From: Paraburkholderia franconis
GTDB lineage: Bacteria; Pseudomonadota; Gammaproteobacteria; Burkholderiales; Burkholderiaceae
Length of the DNA: 64,000 nt
NCBI RefSeq assembly: GCF_009362735.1
Contig: NZ_WHNP01000030.1
Span: forward strand, 45,844-109,843
Reading direction: 5' to 3'
Shown here: piece by piece, positions 16,089 through 24,676 of the stretch
Numbering within the stretch: position 1 is the stretch's first letter
Layout: every line of letters begins with the position of its first letter
Translations under genes and position numbers: made by a program
The notes under the pieces: generated by a model
Databases searched by the model: none
Told to the model about the DNA's origin: nothing
Seen by the model: the letters and a program-made list of their open reading frames with translations, nothing else

Positions 16089-16970
16089 TCAAACTCCTTC
16101 GAGCAATTCGGCCGGCAACGGCGTCACGGGAAAAATCGCGTTGATCTGCCCGGTGCCCGAACTGCCGAAATAAGGCGTTACCACTTCGGCTTTGCCTTCG
16201 TAGCGGTCCCAACCGAGTGCGCCGAGCAGCATCGCCGTGTCGTGCATGCCGCCTTCGCCCCAGCATTTCTCGTTGTAGAGCGGCAGCATGCCGCAAAAGG
16301 TCTTCCAGTCGCCCTTCTCCCATAGCGACACAACGTGCCGGTCGGTCTGTTCGAGAAACGGGTCCCACACCTTGTGCATGAACTGCTCGGCCGTGCCGTT
16401 GTTAGCGAAGTGATGGCTGAGCGAACCGCTCGCGAGAATCGCAACAGTACCGTCGTAGCGTTCCTCGATGGCCTTGCGCACCGCGAGTCCGAAGCGCGCG
16501 CTCGTCGGCAGGTCGTGCCACATGCACCATCCCGCGATCGATATCGTCTTGAAGCGCTGATCCGAATTCATGTAACGCATCGGCACCAGCGTGCCGTATT
16601 CGAGGTCAAGCGACGTCTCGCTATGCGCGCGCGTTTTCACGCCCATTTCATTCGCGACTTCGGCAATCAGCTGACCGAGCCTCACATTGCCGGGATACGC
16701 ATACGCCATGTTGTTGATGAAATGCGGCAGTTCATTGCTCGTGTAGATGCCTTCGAATTTCGGCGCACAATTGATGTGATACTCGCTATTGACGAGCCAG
16801 TGCACATCGAACACGACGATCGTATCGACACCCAGTTCGCGGCAACGCCGGCCGATCTCACGATGCCCGTCGATGGCCGCCTGTCGACAACCCTTGTGCG
16901 GTCCATCGAGCTCGGACAGATACAACGAAGGCACATGCGTGACTTTGGCAGCCAGTGCGAGCTTGCCCAT
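16089..16970 (-). CDS. hpaD: 3,4-dihydroxyphenylacetate 2,3-dioxygenase
   Basis: The 293-residue protein is an extradiol dioxygenase of the LigB/class III type. KVTHVPSLYLSELDGPHKG contains an iron-binding His, FDVHWLVNSEYHINC another His-rich active-site strand, and ILASGSLSHHFANNG the catalytic His region. ETSLDLEYGTLVP includes a likely Glu ligand. It opens the ring of homoprotocatechuate to 5-carboxymethyl-2-hydroxymuconate semialdehyde using Fe2+ and O2. It sits between hpaE and hpaF in the operon order expected for the pathway. Confidence 0.92.
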   Translation of the reverse strand: MGKLALAAKVTHVPSLYLSELDGPHKGCRQAAIDGHREIGRRCRELGVDTIVVFDVHWLVNSEYHINCAPKFEGIYTSNELPHFINNMAYAYPGNVRLGQLIAEVANEMGVKTRAHSETSLDLEYGTLVPMRYMNSDQRFKTISIAGWCMWHDLPTSARFGLAVRKAIEERYDGTVAILASGSLSHHFANNGTAEQFMHKVWDPFLEQTDRHVVSLWEKGDWKTFCGMLPLYNEKCWGEGGMHDTAMLLGALGWDRYEGKAEVVTPYFGSSGTGQINAIFPVTPLPAELLEGV

Positions 16971-17036
16971 CGCGGTCTCCTTTTACTTCAGTCTCATGCG
17001 AAGCTGCTACCTGCGGAAGATTAGCGTGCAAAAAAA

Positions 17037-18494
17037 TCAAACGCCCCAGCGCGGAATAGGATGCGATCCAAGCGACACGCACACGTTCTTCGGTTCGAGA
17101 AACACTTCATAGCTCCACGTGCCGCCTTCACGCCCAACACCTGAAGCCTTCGTGCCGCCAAACGGCTGGCGAAGATCACGCACGTTCTGGCTGTTCACGA
17201 AGCACATGCCCGCTTCGATCGCTGCCGCCACGCGATGCGCGCGACCCGTGTTCTCGGTCCATACATAGCTCGACAGGCCGTACGAGATATCGTTGGCGAG
17301 GCGAATGGCGTGCGCTTCGTCGTCGAACGGAATCAGGCACGCGACCGGCCCGAAGATCTCTTCCTGCGCGATACGCATGCGGTTGTCGACGTCGACGAAT
17401 ACAGTAGGCGCGACGAAGTTGCCTTGCTTCAGCGCGTCGGGCAACGATGGCGCATCGAGTCCGCCGCACGCGAGCGTCGCGCCTTCCTTCGGCCCCAGCT
17501 CAATATAGCTGCGCACTTTCGCGAGATGGCCCTGGCTGATCATCGGACCGATGATCGTGCTCTCACTGAGCGGATCGCCAACCGCGAGACGTCTCGCGCG
17601 TTCGATAAAGCGCTCCGCGAATTTCGCGTAGATCGATTTCTGCACGAGAATCCGCGAGCCCGCCGTGCAGCGCTCGCCATTGTTCGAGAAGATCATGAAC
17701 ACGGCGGCATCGAGTGCGCGCTCGAAATCGGCATCGTCGAAGATCACGAACGGCGACTTGCCGCCCAGCTCCATCGAGAACTTCTTCAGACCCGCCGTCT
17801 GCACGATGCGATTGCCAGTTGCCGTCGAGCCGGTGAACGAAATGGCGTGCACATCGGGATGTGCGACGAGCGGTTCGCCCGCTTCCTTGCCATAGCCGTG
17901 CACGACGTTCAGCACACCCGCGGGAATCCCCGCTTCGAGCGCGAGATTGCCGAGCATCGAGGCCGTGAGCGGCGACAGCTCGCTCATCTTCAGCACAGCC
18001 GTATTGCCGAACGCGAGACACGGCGCGACCTTCCACGTGGCCGTCATGAACGGGACATTCCACGGAGAAATCAGCGCACACACGCCGACGGGATGAAACA
18101 GCGTGTAGTTCAGATGCGAATCGGTCGGATACGTATGGCCATCGACGCGCGTGCACATCTCCGCGAAATACGTGAAGTTGTCGGCGGCACGCGGCACCAG
18201 TTGCTTGCGCGTTTGCGAAATCGTTTGACCTGTGTCGCGCGTTTCCGAGTCCGAGATCTCGGGCACGTGCTTCGAGATCAGTTCGCCGAGCTTGCGCACG
18301 AGTTTCGCGCGCTCGGCTGCGGGCTTCGCGGCCCATGCGGGGAACGCGTCTTTCGCTGCGCGCACAGCCGCGTCGATCTCTTCGCCCGTGCCGCGCGCGA
18401 CTTCGGCCAGTACTTCTTGCGTCGCCGGATTCACGGTCTCGAAGTAGTCACGCGCTTTCGTCGATTCGCCGTTGATCAGATGTTCGATTCGCAT
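17037..18494 (-). CDS. hpaE: 5-carboxymethyl-2-hydroxymuconate semialdehyde dehydrogenase
   Basis: This 485-residue aldehyde dehydrogenase has LISPWNVPFMTATWKVAPCLA for cofactor binding, FTGSTATGNRIVQTAG for the dinucleotide loop, MELGGKSPFVIFDDAD with the catalytic Glu, and NNGERCTAGSRILVQ with the catalytic Cys. The ending PFGGTKASGVGREGGTWSYEVFLEPKNVC is typical of HpaE/HpcC. It oxidises the ring-cleavage semialdehyde with NAD. ATG 18494 is preferred because AGGA lies seven bases upstream; ATG 18500 would add two residues. It is followed by a 66-base gap before hpaD. Confidence 0.92.
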   Translation of the reverse strand: MRIEHLINGESTKARDYFETVNPATQEVLAEVARGTGEEIDAAVRAAKDAFPAWAAKPAAERAKLVRKLGELISKHVPEISDSETRDTGQTISQTRKQLVPRAADNFTYFAEMCTRVDGHTYPTDSHLNYTLFHPVGVCALISPWNVPFMTATWKVAPCLAFGNTAVLKMSELSPLTASMLGNLALEAGIPAGVLNVVHGYGKEAGEPLVAHPDVHAISFTGSTATGNRIVQTAGLKKFSMELGGKSPFVIFDDADFERALDAAVFMIFSNNGERCTAGSRILVQKSIYAKFAERFIERARRLAVGDPLSESTIIGPMISQGHLAKVRSYIELGPKEGATLACGGLDAPSLPDALKQGNFVAPTVFVDVDNRMRIAQEEIFGPVACLIPFDDEAHAIRLANDISYGLSSYVWTENTGRAHRVAAAIEAGMCFVNSQNVRDLRQPFGGTKASGVGREGGTWSYEVFLEPKNVCVSLGSHPIPRWGV

Positions 18495-18511
18495 TGGCAT
18501 GTCCTAAACAG

Positions 18512-19270
18512 TCAGTCGCGGTTGAAGTCCGCGTCGGAAGCAATCACGTTGACGAGACGGCCGAGGCCGTCGATCTCGCAGACGACTTCGTCGCCCGCAT
18601 TCACATTGACGACGCCCTCGGGCGTGCCTGTCAGAATGACGTCGCCGGGCGCGAGCGTCATGAAGCTGCTCAGATATTCGACCAGCGCGGGAATGTCGGT
18701 GACGAGGTCGCGCGTATTGCCCTTTTGTTGCAGCGTGCCGTTCACATAGGTGCGCAACTCGAGCTGTGTGACATCGGCAATGTCGGCCGCATCGACGAAC
18801 CATGGGCCGAGTACCGTTGAGCCGTCGCGATTCTTCACACGCAGATTGGGGCGGTAGTAGTTCTCCAGATAGTCGCGGATCGCATAGTCGTTCGCGATCA
18901 TGTAGCCGGCGACGTACTGCATTGCTTCATCGCGTTTGACTTCTTTCGCGGGCCGACCGATCACCACGGCGAGTTCGCACTCGTAGTGCATGAACGTCAC
19001 ATCATTGGGACGGCGCGTCACGCCGCGATGACCGATCACGCTGCCCGGTCCCTTCAGAAACACGAGCGGCTCTTCCTGTTTCGAGAATTGCAACTCCTTC
19101 GCGTGCTCCGCGTAATTCAGACCGAGCGCGAAGATCGTGCCGGGCTCGACGGGCGCAAGCCATACGACTTCTTCTTCTCGACAGACGCGGCCATCGGCGA
19201 GCCGCACACCGCGCTCATGTGGATACGCCTCGTGAATGGCGCCTGCATACGCAACTCGGCCGCGCATCAT
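18512..19270 (-). CDS. hpaG2: Homoprotocatechuate pathway isomerase/decarboxylase subunit HpaG2 (FAH family)
   Basis: The 252-residue protein is a fumarylacetoacetate hydrolase family enzyme with LGLNYAEHAKEL, YECELAVVIGRPAKEV containing a metal-binding Glu-x-Glu, IANDYAIRDYLE, and ILTGTPEGVVNVNAGDEVVCEIDGLG. It fits the C-terminal half of E. coli HpaG. HpaG decarboxylates 5-oxopent-3-ene-1,2,5-tricarboxylate and isomerises the product. The ATG 19270 start has GGAG seven bases upstream and overlaps the hpaG1 stop in an ATGA, so the two halves are translationally coupled. Which half carries which activity is not shown by sequence alone. Confidence 0.88.
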   Translation of the reverse strand: MMRGRVAYAGAIHEAYPHERGVRLADGRVCREEEVVWLAPVEPGTIFALGLNYAEHAKELQFSKQEEPLVFLKGPGSVIGHRGVTRRPNDVTFMHYECELAVVIGRPAKEVKRDEAMQYVAGYMIANDYAIRDYLENYYRPNLRVKNRDGSTVLGPWFVDAADIADVTQLELRTYVNGTLQQKGNTRDLVTDIPALVEYLSSFMTLAPGDVILTGTPEGVVNVNAGDEVVCEIDGLGRLVNVIASDADFNRD

Positions 19271-20031
19271 CGTTCGTCTCCTTCTTTCGATGTCATCGAG
19301 AAGCGCAACGGCGTCCATGCGCCGATCGCAATGCGCACCTTGTCGCCCGCGTATGCGACAGGCGCGCCATGCGGGACACCCAGCGTCAGCACATCGCCGG
19401 GGGAAAGTGTCATGAAGTCGGTCACGTCGGCGATCAATCGCGCGACGTTGCGAATCGAAGTCGAAGTGCTCGCTTCGAAAGCGCGCTGTCCTTCGATGCC
19501 GATCGCGATACGCAGCGCATCCGGCGCGGCCACGTGCCGTCGCGCGATCACGGCGGGACCGGTCACGCAGAAACCATCGCACGCGCGAAACCGCACCGAT
19601 GGCCGATAAACGCTTGCATGCGGCACGCAAAGGTCCGCAACGACGGTGTATCCCGCGACGAATTCCAGCGCCTGCTCGACGCTCACGCGACACGCCGTGC
19701 GCCCGATCACGATGCCGAGCGATCCGCCGACCTGCACGCCATGCTCATCGTCAGGCACGACGACTTGCGCGCCGTGCCCTGCGAGCGTGTTGCGCGGCTT
19801 CACGTACAGAACGGGCGCTTTCGGCGGCGCCTTGTACGGCGGAGCATGGACGGCGTCACCCAACGCATCGAGCGCGGCACGATCGTTCAGCAACGTGCCA
19901 TAAACCGCGCCGCCCACGGGCGGACGACACGCCCTTCCATCCGCCAGCAGCGCGCTCACGGTGGGCGCATCGATATCACGTGCGAGCGGCTCGCCTTCGA
20001 GATGAATCCGGTGATCGTGGATTACGAACAT
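19267..20031 (-). CDS. hpaG1: Homoprotocatechuate pathway isomerase/decarboxylase subunit HpaG1 (FAH family)
   Basis: The first gene of the leftward hpa operon encodes 254 residues of the same FAH fold as its neighbour: LYVKPRNTLAGHGAQVVVPDDEHGVQVGGSLGIVIGR, then YTVVADLCVPHASVYRPSVRFRACDGFCV and LTLGVPHGAPVAYAGDKVRI. It matches the N-terminal half of E. coli HpaG, which is a single fused protein there. Here the halves are separate genes sharing a 4-base ATGA overlap. The upstream region should hold the operon promoter, but no HpaR or aromatic hydroxylase gene (hpaBC) is in the window. Confidence 0.87.
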   Translation of the reverse strand: MFVIHDHRIHLEGEPLARDIDAPTVSALLADGRACRPPVGGAVYGTLLNDRAALDALGDAVHAPPYKAPPKAPVLYVKPRNTLAGHGAQVVVPDDEHGVQVGGSLGIVIGRTACRVSVEQALEFVAGYTVVADLCVPHASVYRPSVRFRACDGFCVTGPAVIARRHVAAPDALRIAIGIEGQRAFEASTSTSIRNVARLIADVTDFMTLSPGDVLTLGVPHGAPVAYAGDKVRIAIGAWTPLRFSMTSKEGDER

Positions 20032-20186
20032 AGCCTGGCTGCATCCGTCGATTCACTAACATCTTAGTAGTATTCGCGCAGCTCGACCGAGGGTCAAGCG
20101 CATCGGTGGCCGGCGCGGGTTTTCCCTGGCGCGGCGCTTGCGTGCCAATGCCGCGTAATGACAAGACCTACAAGGGGACAGAAAAA

Positions 20187-20201
20187 ACTGGTAAGACCAG
20201 T
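20187..20201. promoter_or_regulatory. GntR/FadR-type operator upstream of glcG-glcB
   Basis: The perfect palindrome ACTGGT-AAG-ACCAGT contains TGGTNNNACCA, which fits the TNGTNNNACNA consensus of FadR-subfamily GntR regulators such as GlcC, PdhR and LldR. It lies 176 bases before the glcG-like start and upstream of an AT-rich TATATA at 20255-20260. It sits in a 345-base divergent gap (20032-20376) that must also hold the hpa promoter. No GntR gene is in the window, so the regulator would act in trans. Confidence 0.55.
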
Positions 20202-20376
20202 GTTCCACCGGGTCGACAAGCAGCCAAGAACGCGGAACAATGGACCCCAAGTCATATATAAGACTGGACCTCGCACGCGCGTAAATCGTACGTGCGTGCG
20301 CCGCCTGTCATGTCGATCCGCGACTCGCGACCGGTCTGTAGATGGAAGTCACCTCAATCGTTTCAGGAAATGCAAT

Positions 20377-20793
20377 ATGCAGACAAAATCCCTTCTGACG
20401 GTCGCCGAATCGACGAAAATCATCGAAGCGGCGCGCGCCGAAGCCGAACGCAACCAGTGGGCCGTCGCCATTGCCGTCGTCGATGACGGCGGCCATCAAC
20501 TCGCGCTGCTGCGCCTCGACAACTGCGCGCCCATCGGCGCCTACATCGCGACGGAGAAGGCCCGCACGGCCGCGCTGGGCCGCCGCGAATCGAAGCAGTA
20601 TGAAGACATGATCAACGGCGGCCGCACCGCGTTCCTGAGCGCACCGCTCTCGGGTACGCTGGAAGGCGGCGTGCCCGTTGTGGTAAATGGTCAGGTGGTC
20701 GGCGCCGTCGGTGTTTCCGGCGTGAAGGCCGATCAGGATGCGCAAGTGGCAAAGGCCGGTGCCGCGGCCGTTGCCACCGGTGCGAATGGTTGA
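20377..20793 (+). CDS. glcG: GlcG/HbpS family heme-binding-like protein
   Basis: The 138-residue protein has the DUF336/HbpS fold: TVAESTKIIEAARAEAERNQWAVAIAVVDDGGHQLALLRLD, IATEKARTAALGR, and VVVNGQVVGAVGVSGVKADQDAQVAKAG. It lacks a signal peptide. The start at ATG 20377 is supported by AGGAAA. GlcG accompanies glycolate utilisation genes in E. coli, and here it lies directly before malate synthase G, which strengthens the name. The biochemical role of GlcG is unclear; related HbpS proteins bind heme. Confidence 0.82.
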   Translation: MQTKSLLTVAESTKIIEAARAEAERNQWAVAIAVVDDGGHQLALLRLDNCAPIGAYIATEKARTAALGRRESKQYEDMINGGRTAFLSAPLSGTLEGGVPVVVNGQVVGAVGVSGVKADQDAQVAKAGAAAVATGANG

Positions 20794-20840
20794 ACGCCGC
20801 CCCGAAGCTAGTCGAAATCTCGCCCCTCTTGGAACAGCCC

Positions 20841-23018
20841 ATGACTCAAATGACTCAACGCGGCGGATTGCAGGTCGCCGCGAACCTCGAACAGTTCATC
20901 GAAAAGGAAGCCCTGCCTGGAACCGGTGTCGATAGCGCCGCATTCTGGGCCGGTTTCGATGCCATCGTGCACGACCTCGCGCCGAAGAACCGCGCGCTGC
21001 TCGCCGAACGCGACCGCCTGCAGGTCGAACTCGACAAATGGCATCGCGCCAATCCGGGCCCGGTGCGCGACCTGCGCGCGTATCGCAGCTTCCTCGAAAG
21101 CATCGGCTATATCGTGCCGGCGCCTGCGAGCGTGAAGGCCAGCACGGAGAACATCGACCGCGAAATCGCCGAACAGGCGGGCCCGCAACTCGTCGTGCCG
21201 CTGTCGAACCAGCGTTACGCGCTGAACGCGGCGAACGCGCGCTGGGGCAGCCTTTACGACGCGCTCTACGGCACCGATGCCATCGACGAAACCGACGGCG
21301 CCGAGCGCGCCGCGAAGTACAACCCGGTGCGCGGCGCGCGCGTGATCGCGTATGCGCGCAAGTTCCTCGACGATGCCGCGCCGCTCGCGAACGGTTCGCA
21401 CAAGGACGCAACCGGCTACCGCGTCGAGAACGGCAAGCTCAGCGTCGCGCTGAAGAGCGGCGCGACCGCGCTGCAAGACCCGGCGCAGTTCGTCGGCTAT
21501 CAGGGCGATGCGAATGCGCCGTCGGCTGTGCTGCTCAAGCACAACGGCCTGCACTTCGAAATCCAGATCGACGCAAACGATTCGATCGGCAAGACCGATC
21601 CCGCGCACGTCAAGGACGTGCTGATGGAAGCGGCTGTCAGCACGATCATCGACTGCGAGGACTCGGTTGCCGCCGTCGACGCCGACGACAAGGTGCAGCT
21701 CTATCGCAACTGGCTCGGCCTGATGGTCGGCACGCTGACGGAAGAAGTCACGAAGAACGGCAAGACGTTCACGCGCCGCCTGAACGCGGACCGCGAGTAC
21801 ACGGGCGCAAACGGCCAGCACGTCAGCCTGCACGGACGCTCGCTGCTGTTCATCCGCAACGTCGGCCATCTGATGACGAACCCGGCCGTGCTCGATCGCG
21901 ACGGCCGCGAAATTCCGGAAGGCATCCTCGACGCCGTCGTCACGACGCTGTGCGCGCTGCACGACCGCACGCACAAGCTCAATTCGCGCACGGGCTCCAT
22001 CTACATCGTCAAGCCGAAGATGCACGGTCCCGCTGAAGTCGCGTTCGCGAGCGAGCTGTTCGCGCGCGTCGAAGATCTGCTCGGGCTGGCGCGCAACACG
22101 ATCAAGATGGGCATCATGGATGAAGAGCGCCGCACGAGCGTGAACCTCTCCGCGTGTATCGGCGAGGCTTCGGCGCGCGTCGCGTTCATCAACACGGGCT
22201 TCCTCGATCGCACGGGCGACGAGATGCACAGCTCGATGGAAGCGGGCCCGATGATGCGCAAGGGCGATATGAAGTCGAGCAATTGGATCGCCGCGTACGA
22301 GCGCAGCAACGTGCTCGTCGGTCTCGCTGCGGGCCTGCGCGGCCGCGCGCAGATCGGCAAGGGCATGTGGGCGATGCCCGACCTGATGAAGGCGATGCTC
22401 GAACAGAAGATCGGTCATCCGAAGGCAGGCGCGAACACGGCATGGGTGCCCTCGCCCACGGCCGCGACGCTGCATGCGCTGCACTATCATCAGGTCGACG
22501 TGCAGGCCGTGCAGAAAGAACTGGAACGCACGGACTTCGCGAGCGCGCGCGACGAACTGCTCGACGGGCTGCTGACCATCCCCGTCGTCGAACGTGCGCA
22601 ATGGAGCGACGACGAGATCCGCCAGGAAGTCGAGAACAACGCGCAGGGCATCCTCGGCTACGTGGTGCGGTGGATCGATCAGGGCGTCGGCTGCTCGAAG
22701 GTGCCCGACATCCACAACGTCGGCCTGATGGAAGACCGCGCGACGCTGCGCATTTCGAGCCAGCACATCGCGAACTGGCTGCGTCACGGCGTCGTCAAGC
22801 CGGAGTTCGTGAAGGAAACCTTGCAGCGCATGGCGAAGGTCGTCGATCAGCAAAACGCAAGCGACCCGAACTACAAGCCAATGGCACCGAACTTCGATGC
22901 TTCGATCGCGTTCAAGGCAGCGTGCGCGCTGGTGTTCGAAGGCTGCGCGCAGCCGAGCGGCTATACGGAACCGTTGCTGCACAAGTTCCGTTTGCAACTG
23001 AAGGCAGGCCACGCGTAA
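20841..23018 (+). CDS. glcB: Malate synthase G
   Basis: The 725-residue protein is a full-length malate synthase G, which condenses glyoxylate with acetyl-CoA to malate. Landmarks are IIDCEDSVAAVDADDK, HGRSLLFIRNVGHLMTNP with the catalytic Arg, MGIMDEERRTSVNL with the Mg-binding Glu, and GMWAMPDLMKAMLEQKIGHPKAGANTAWVPSP. GGAAC ten bases upstream supports ATG 20841; a TTG at 20790 overlapping the glcG stop is less likely. The gene pairs with glcG and is closed by a strong terminator. It lets the cell grow on glycolate or other glyoxylate-yielding compounds. Confidence 0.95.
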   Translation: MTQMTQRGGLQVAANLEQFIEKEALPGTGVDSAAFWAGFDAIVHDLAPKNRALLAERDRLQVELDKWHRANPGPVRDLRAYRSFLESIGYIVPAPASVKASTENIDREIAEQAGPQLVVPLSNQRYALNAANARWGSLYDALYGTDAIDETDGAERAAKYNPVRGARVIAYARKFLDDAAPLANGSHKDATGYRVENGKLSVALKSGATALQDPAQFVGYQGDANAPSAVLLKHNGLHFEIQIDANDSIGKTDPAHVKDVLMEAAVSTIIDCEDSVAAVDADDKVQLYRNWLGLMVGTLTEEVTKNGKTFTRRLNADREYTGANGQHVSLHGRSLLFIRNVGHLMTNPAVLDRDGREIPEGILDAVVTTLCALHDRTHKLNSRTGSIYIVKPKMHGPAEVAFASELFARVEDLLGLARNTIKMGIMDEERRTSVNLSACIGEASARVAFINTGFLDRTGDEMHSSMEAGPMMRKGDMKSSNWIAAYERSNVLVGLAAGLRGRAQIGKGMWAMPDLMKAMLEQKIGHPKAGANTAWVPSPTAATLHALHYHQVDVQAVQKELERTDFASARDELLDGLLTIPVVERAQWSDDEIRQEVENNAQGILGYVVRWIDQGVGCSKVPDIHNVGLMEDRATLRISSQHIANWLRHGVVKPEFVKETLQRMAKVVDQQNASDPNYKPMAPNFDASIAFKAACALVFEGCAQPSGYTEPLLHKFRLQLKAGHA

Positions 23019-23051
23019 TTTCCCGCGCTTAGCCGTTGCATGACGACAAAG

Positions 23052-23094
23052 CGCCGGCCGGGTCGCCAAAGACCCGGCCGGCGTTTCTGTTTTT
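23052..23094 (+). terminator. Rho-independent terminator after glcB
   Basis: A perfect 13-bp stem (CGCCGGCCGGGTC at 23052-23064, GACCCGGCCGGCG at 23071-23083) with loop GCCAAA is followed by TTTCTGTTTTT. It lies 33 bases after the glcB stop and just before the end of the convergent MFS gene. Confidence 0.92.
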
Positions 23095-23110
23095 GGCGAT
23101 TAACGCGACC

Positions 23111-24556
23111 TCAACGGCAAAGCTCTTCGAGCCGGACGCCATTCGTTTTCGGCCCGAATCCGCCGATCGAAATCATCACGACGATCATGCATGCGGTGAT
23201 GCCGACGAACACGCCCGCGACACCGAACTCGCGCAACAGGTGCGCGATGACGAAGCCCGACATCATTGCGCCGATGCGGCTCGCCGAATAGACGATCCCG
23301 TTTGCGCGGCAGCGGATGCGCGTCGGGAAAAGCTCGGCCTGATACGCGTGATAGCAAACGGAGATGGTCTGCCCCGCGAGACTGATGAGCACGCCGAGCA
23401 CGATCAGCGGCACGACGGCTTTCATCTGCCCGAACAGGAGCCCGAACACGACCACTGCAAACGCCGAGCCCACGATCAGCCATTTGCGCTGGAGCCTGTC
23501 GGCGAACAGCATCGCGAGCAACGGTCCCGAAGGCAACGCAATGGCGATGATGAACGAGTAGAGCAGGCTCTTCGTCACCGTGATGCCCTGACCGATCAGC
23601 AACGTCGGCACCCAGTTCGCGAATCCGTAATAGCCGATCGCCTGGCAGAAGTTGAAGACGATCAACATGATGAGCCGCGAGCGATACGGCGGCTGCCACA
23701 ATTCCGCGAGCGACGCGCGGCGATGCGCGGGCACTTCGACGGCAGGCAGCGGCGCCGGCAGTGCGCGGCCCGATTGACGCGCGGCCATCGCTTCCATCTT
23801 TCTGACCACGCGGTCGCCCTTTTCGACATGCCCATGACTCGCGAGCCAGCGCGGGCTCTCCGGCACGACGAGACGAATGAACCATACGATCACCGCGCCC
23901 GCCGAGCCGATCAGCACGACCCAGCGCCAGCCGTCGATGCCTGCGAACGTGGTCGGCACGAGCCAGTACGACAGAATCGCCGCGGCAGGCGCGGCCGCGA
24001 ACATCACGGCCTGGTTGAACGCCATCGCGCGGCCACGCATGTGCTGCGGCACGAGCTCGGTGACGTAGCTGTCGATCGTCACGATTTCGATGCCGACGCC
24101 GATGCCCGTGATGAAGCGCCACAAGATCAGCCCTTCAGGCGTGTGCTGAAACGCGAGTATTGCGGAGCCGACCGAATACCACAGCAGCGAGACCGTGAAC
24201 ACCTTGCGGCGCCCGAAGCGGTCCGGCAGCCAGCCGAAGCAGAACGTGCCGACGAACAGGCCTGCGAACGTCGACGCAATGAAACCCGCGATGCCCTGAA
24301 GCCCGAAGAACGAATCCGTCGTCGTCTTGAGCAAACCGCTCTTCGCCATCCCCGGCGCGATGTAGCCGGTGAAGATCAGATCGTAGACTTCGAAGAATCC
24401 GCCGAGTGAAATCAGCAGGACGAGCATCCACAAGTAACGCGTGACGGGCAAGCGGTCCATTCGCGCCGACAATGCGGCCGCCGCGCGCAGATTGGTCTGC
24501 GCTTCGGAGGGCGCAAACGGGGGATTGTCCGCTGTCGCGGGTATCGTGCGCTGCAT
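23111..24556 (-). CDS. MFS transporter, metabolite:H+ symporter type
   Basis: The protein of 481 residues has about twelve membrane segments. GWLPDRFGRRKVF is the MFS motif after helix 2, GIGVGIEIVTIDSYVTELVPQHMRGRAMA is the helix 4-5 region, and RLVVPESPRWLASHGHVEKGDRVVRKMEAMA is the start of the central loop, as in sugar and aromatic-acid symporters. AGGAG lies upstream of ATG 24556; an earlier ATG at 24583 precedes that site and is unlikely. It is the last gene of the set HMG-CoA-lyase-like, CoA transferase, transporter, so it probably imports the organic acid those enzymes degrade. Confidence 0.82.
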   Translation of the reverse strand: MQRTIPATADNPPFAPSEAQTNLRAAAALSARMDRLPVTRYLWMLVLLISLGGFFEVYDLIFTGYIAPGMAKSGLLKTTTDSFFGLQGIAGFIASTFAGLFVGTFCFGWLPDRFGRRKVFTVSLLWYSVGSAILAFQHTPEGLILWRFITGIGVGIEIVTIDSYVTELVPQHMRGRAMAFNQAVMFAAAPAAAILSYWLVPTTFAGIDGWRWVVLIGSAGAVIVWFIRLVVPESPRWLASHGHVEKGDRVVRKMEAMAARQSGRALPAPLPAVEVPAHRRASLAELWQPPYRSRLIMLIVFNFCQAIGYYGFANWVPTLLIGQGITVTKSLLYSFIIAIALPSGPLLAMLFADRLQRKWLIVGSAFAVVVFGLLFGQMKAVVPLIVLGVLISLAGQTISVCYHAYQAELFPTRIRCRANGIVYSASRIGAMMSGFVIAHLLREFGVAGVFVGITACMIVVMISIGGFGPKTNGVRLEELCR

Positions 24557-24676
24557 AGTTGTCTGTCTCCTGAAATGCGCCATCAGTTGTCGGATTGGTT
24601 TAAATGCCTGATGGTCGATGCTTCGTTGGTGTCAGTGGGTATCAGTTGGTCTCCGTTCGCACGGCCATCGACGCGA

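Noticed and set aside
17235..18749. 504-codon frame opposite hpaE and the end of hpaG2
   Set aside because: It crosses two recognised genes in antisense and has the same Arg-rich shadow composition.
20808..23069. 753-codon open frame on the minus strand opposite glcB
   Set aside because: It is antisense to a clearly recognised malate synthase. The frame is long only because of GC-rich codon bias, and its translation is Arg/Ala/His-rich with no domain.
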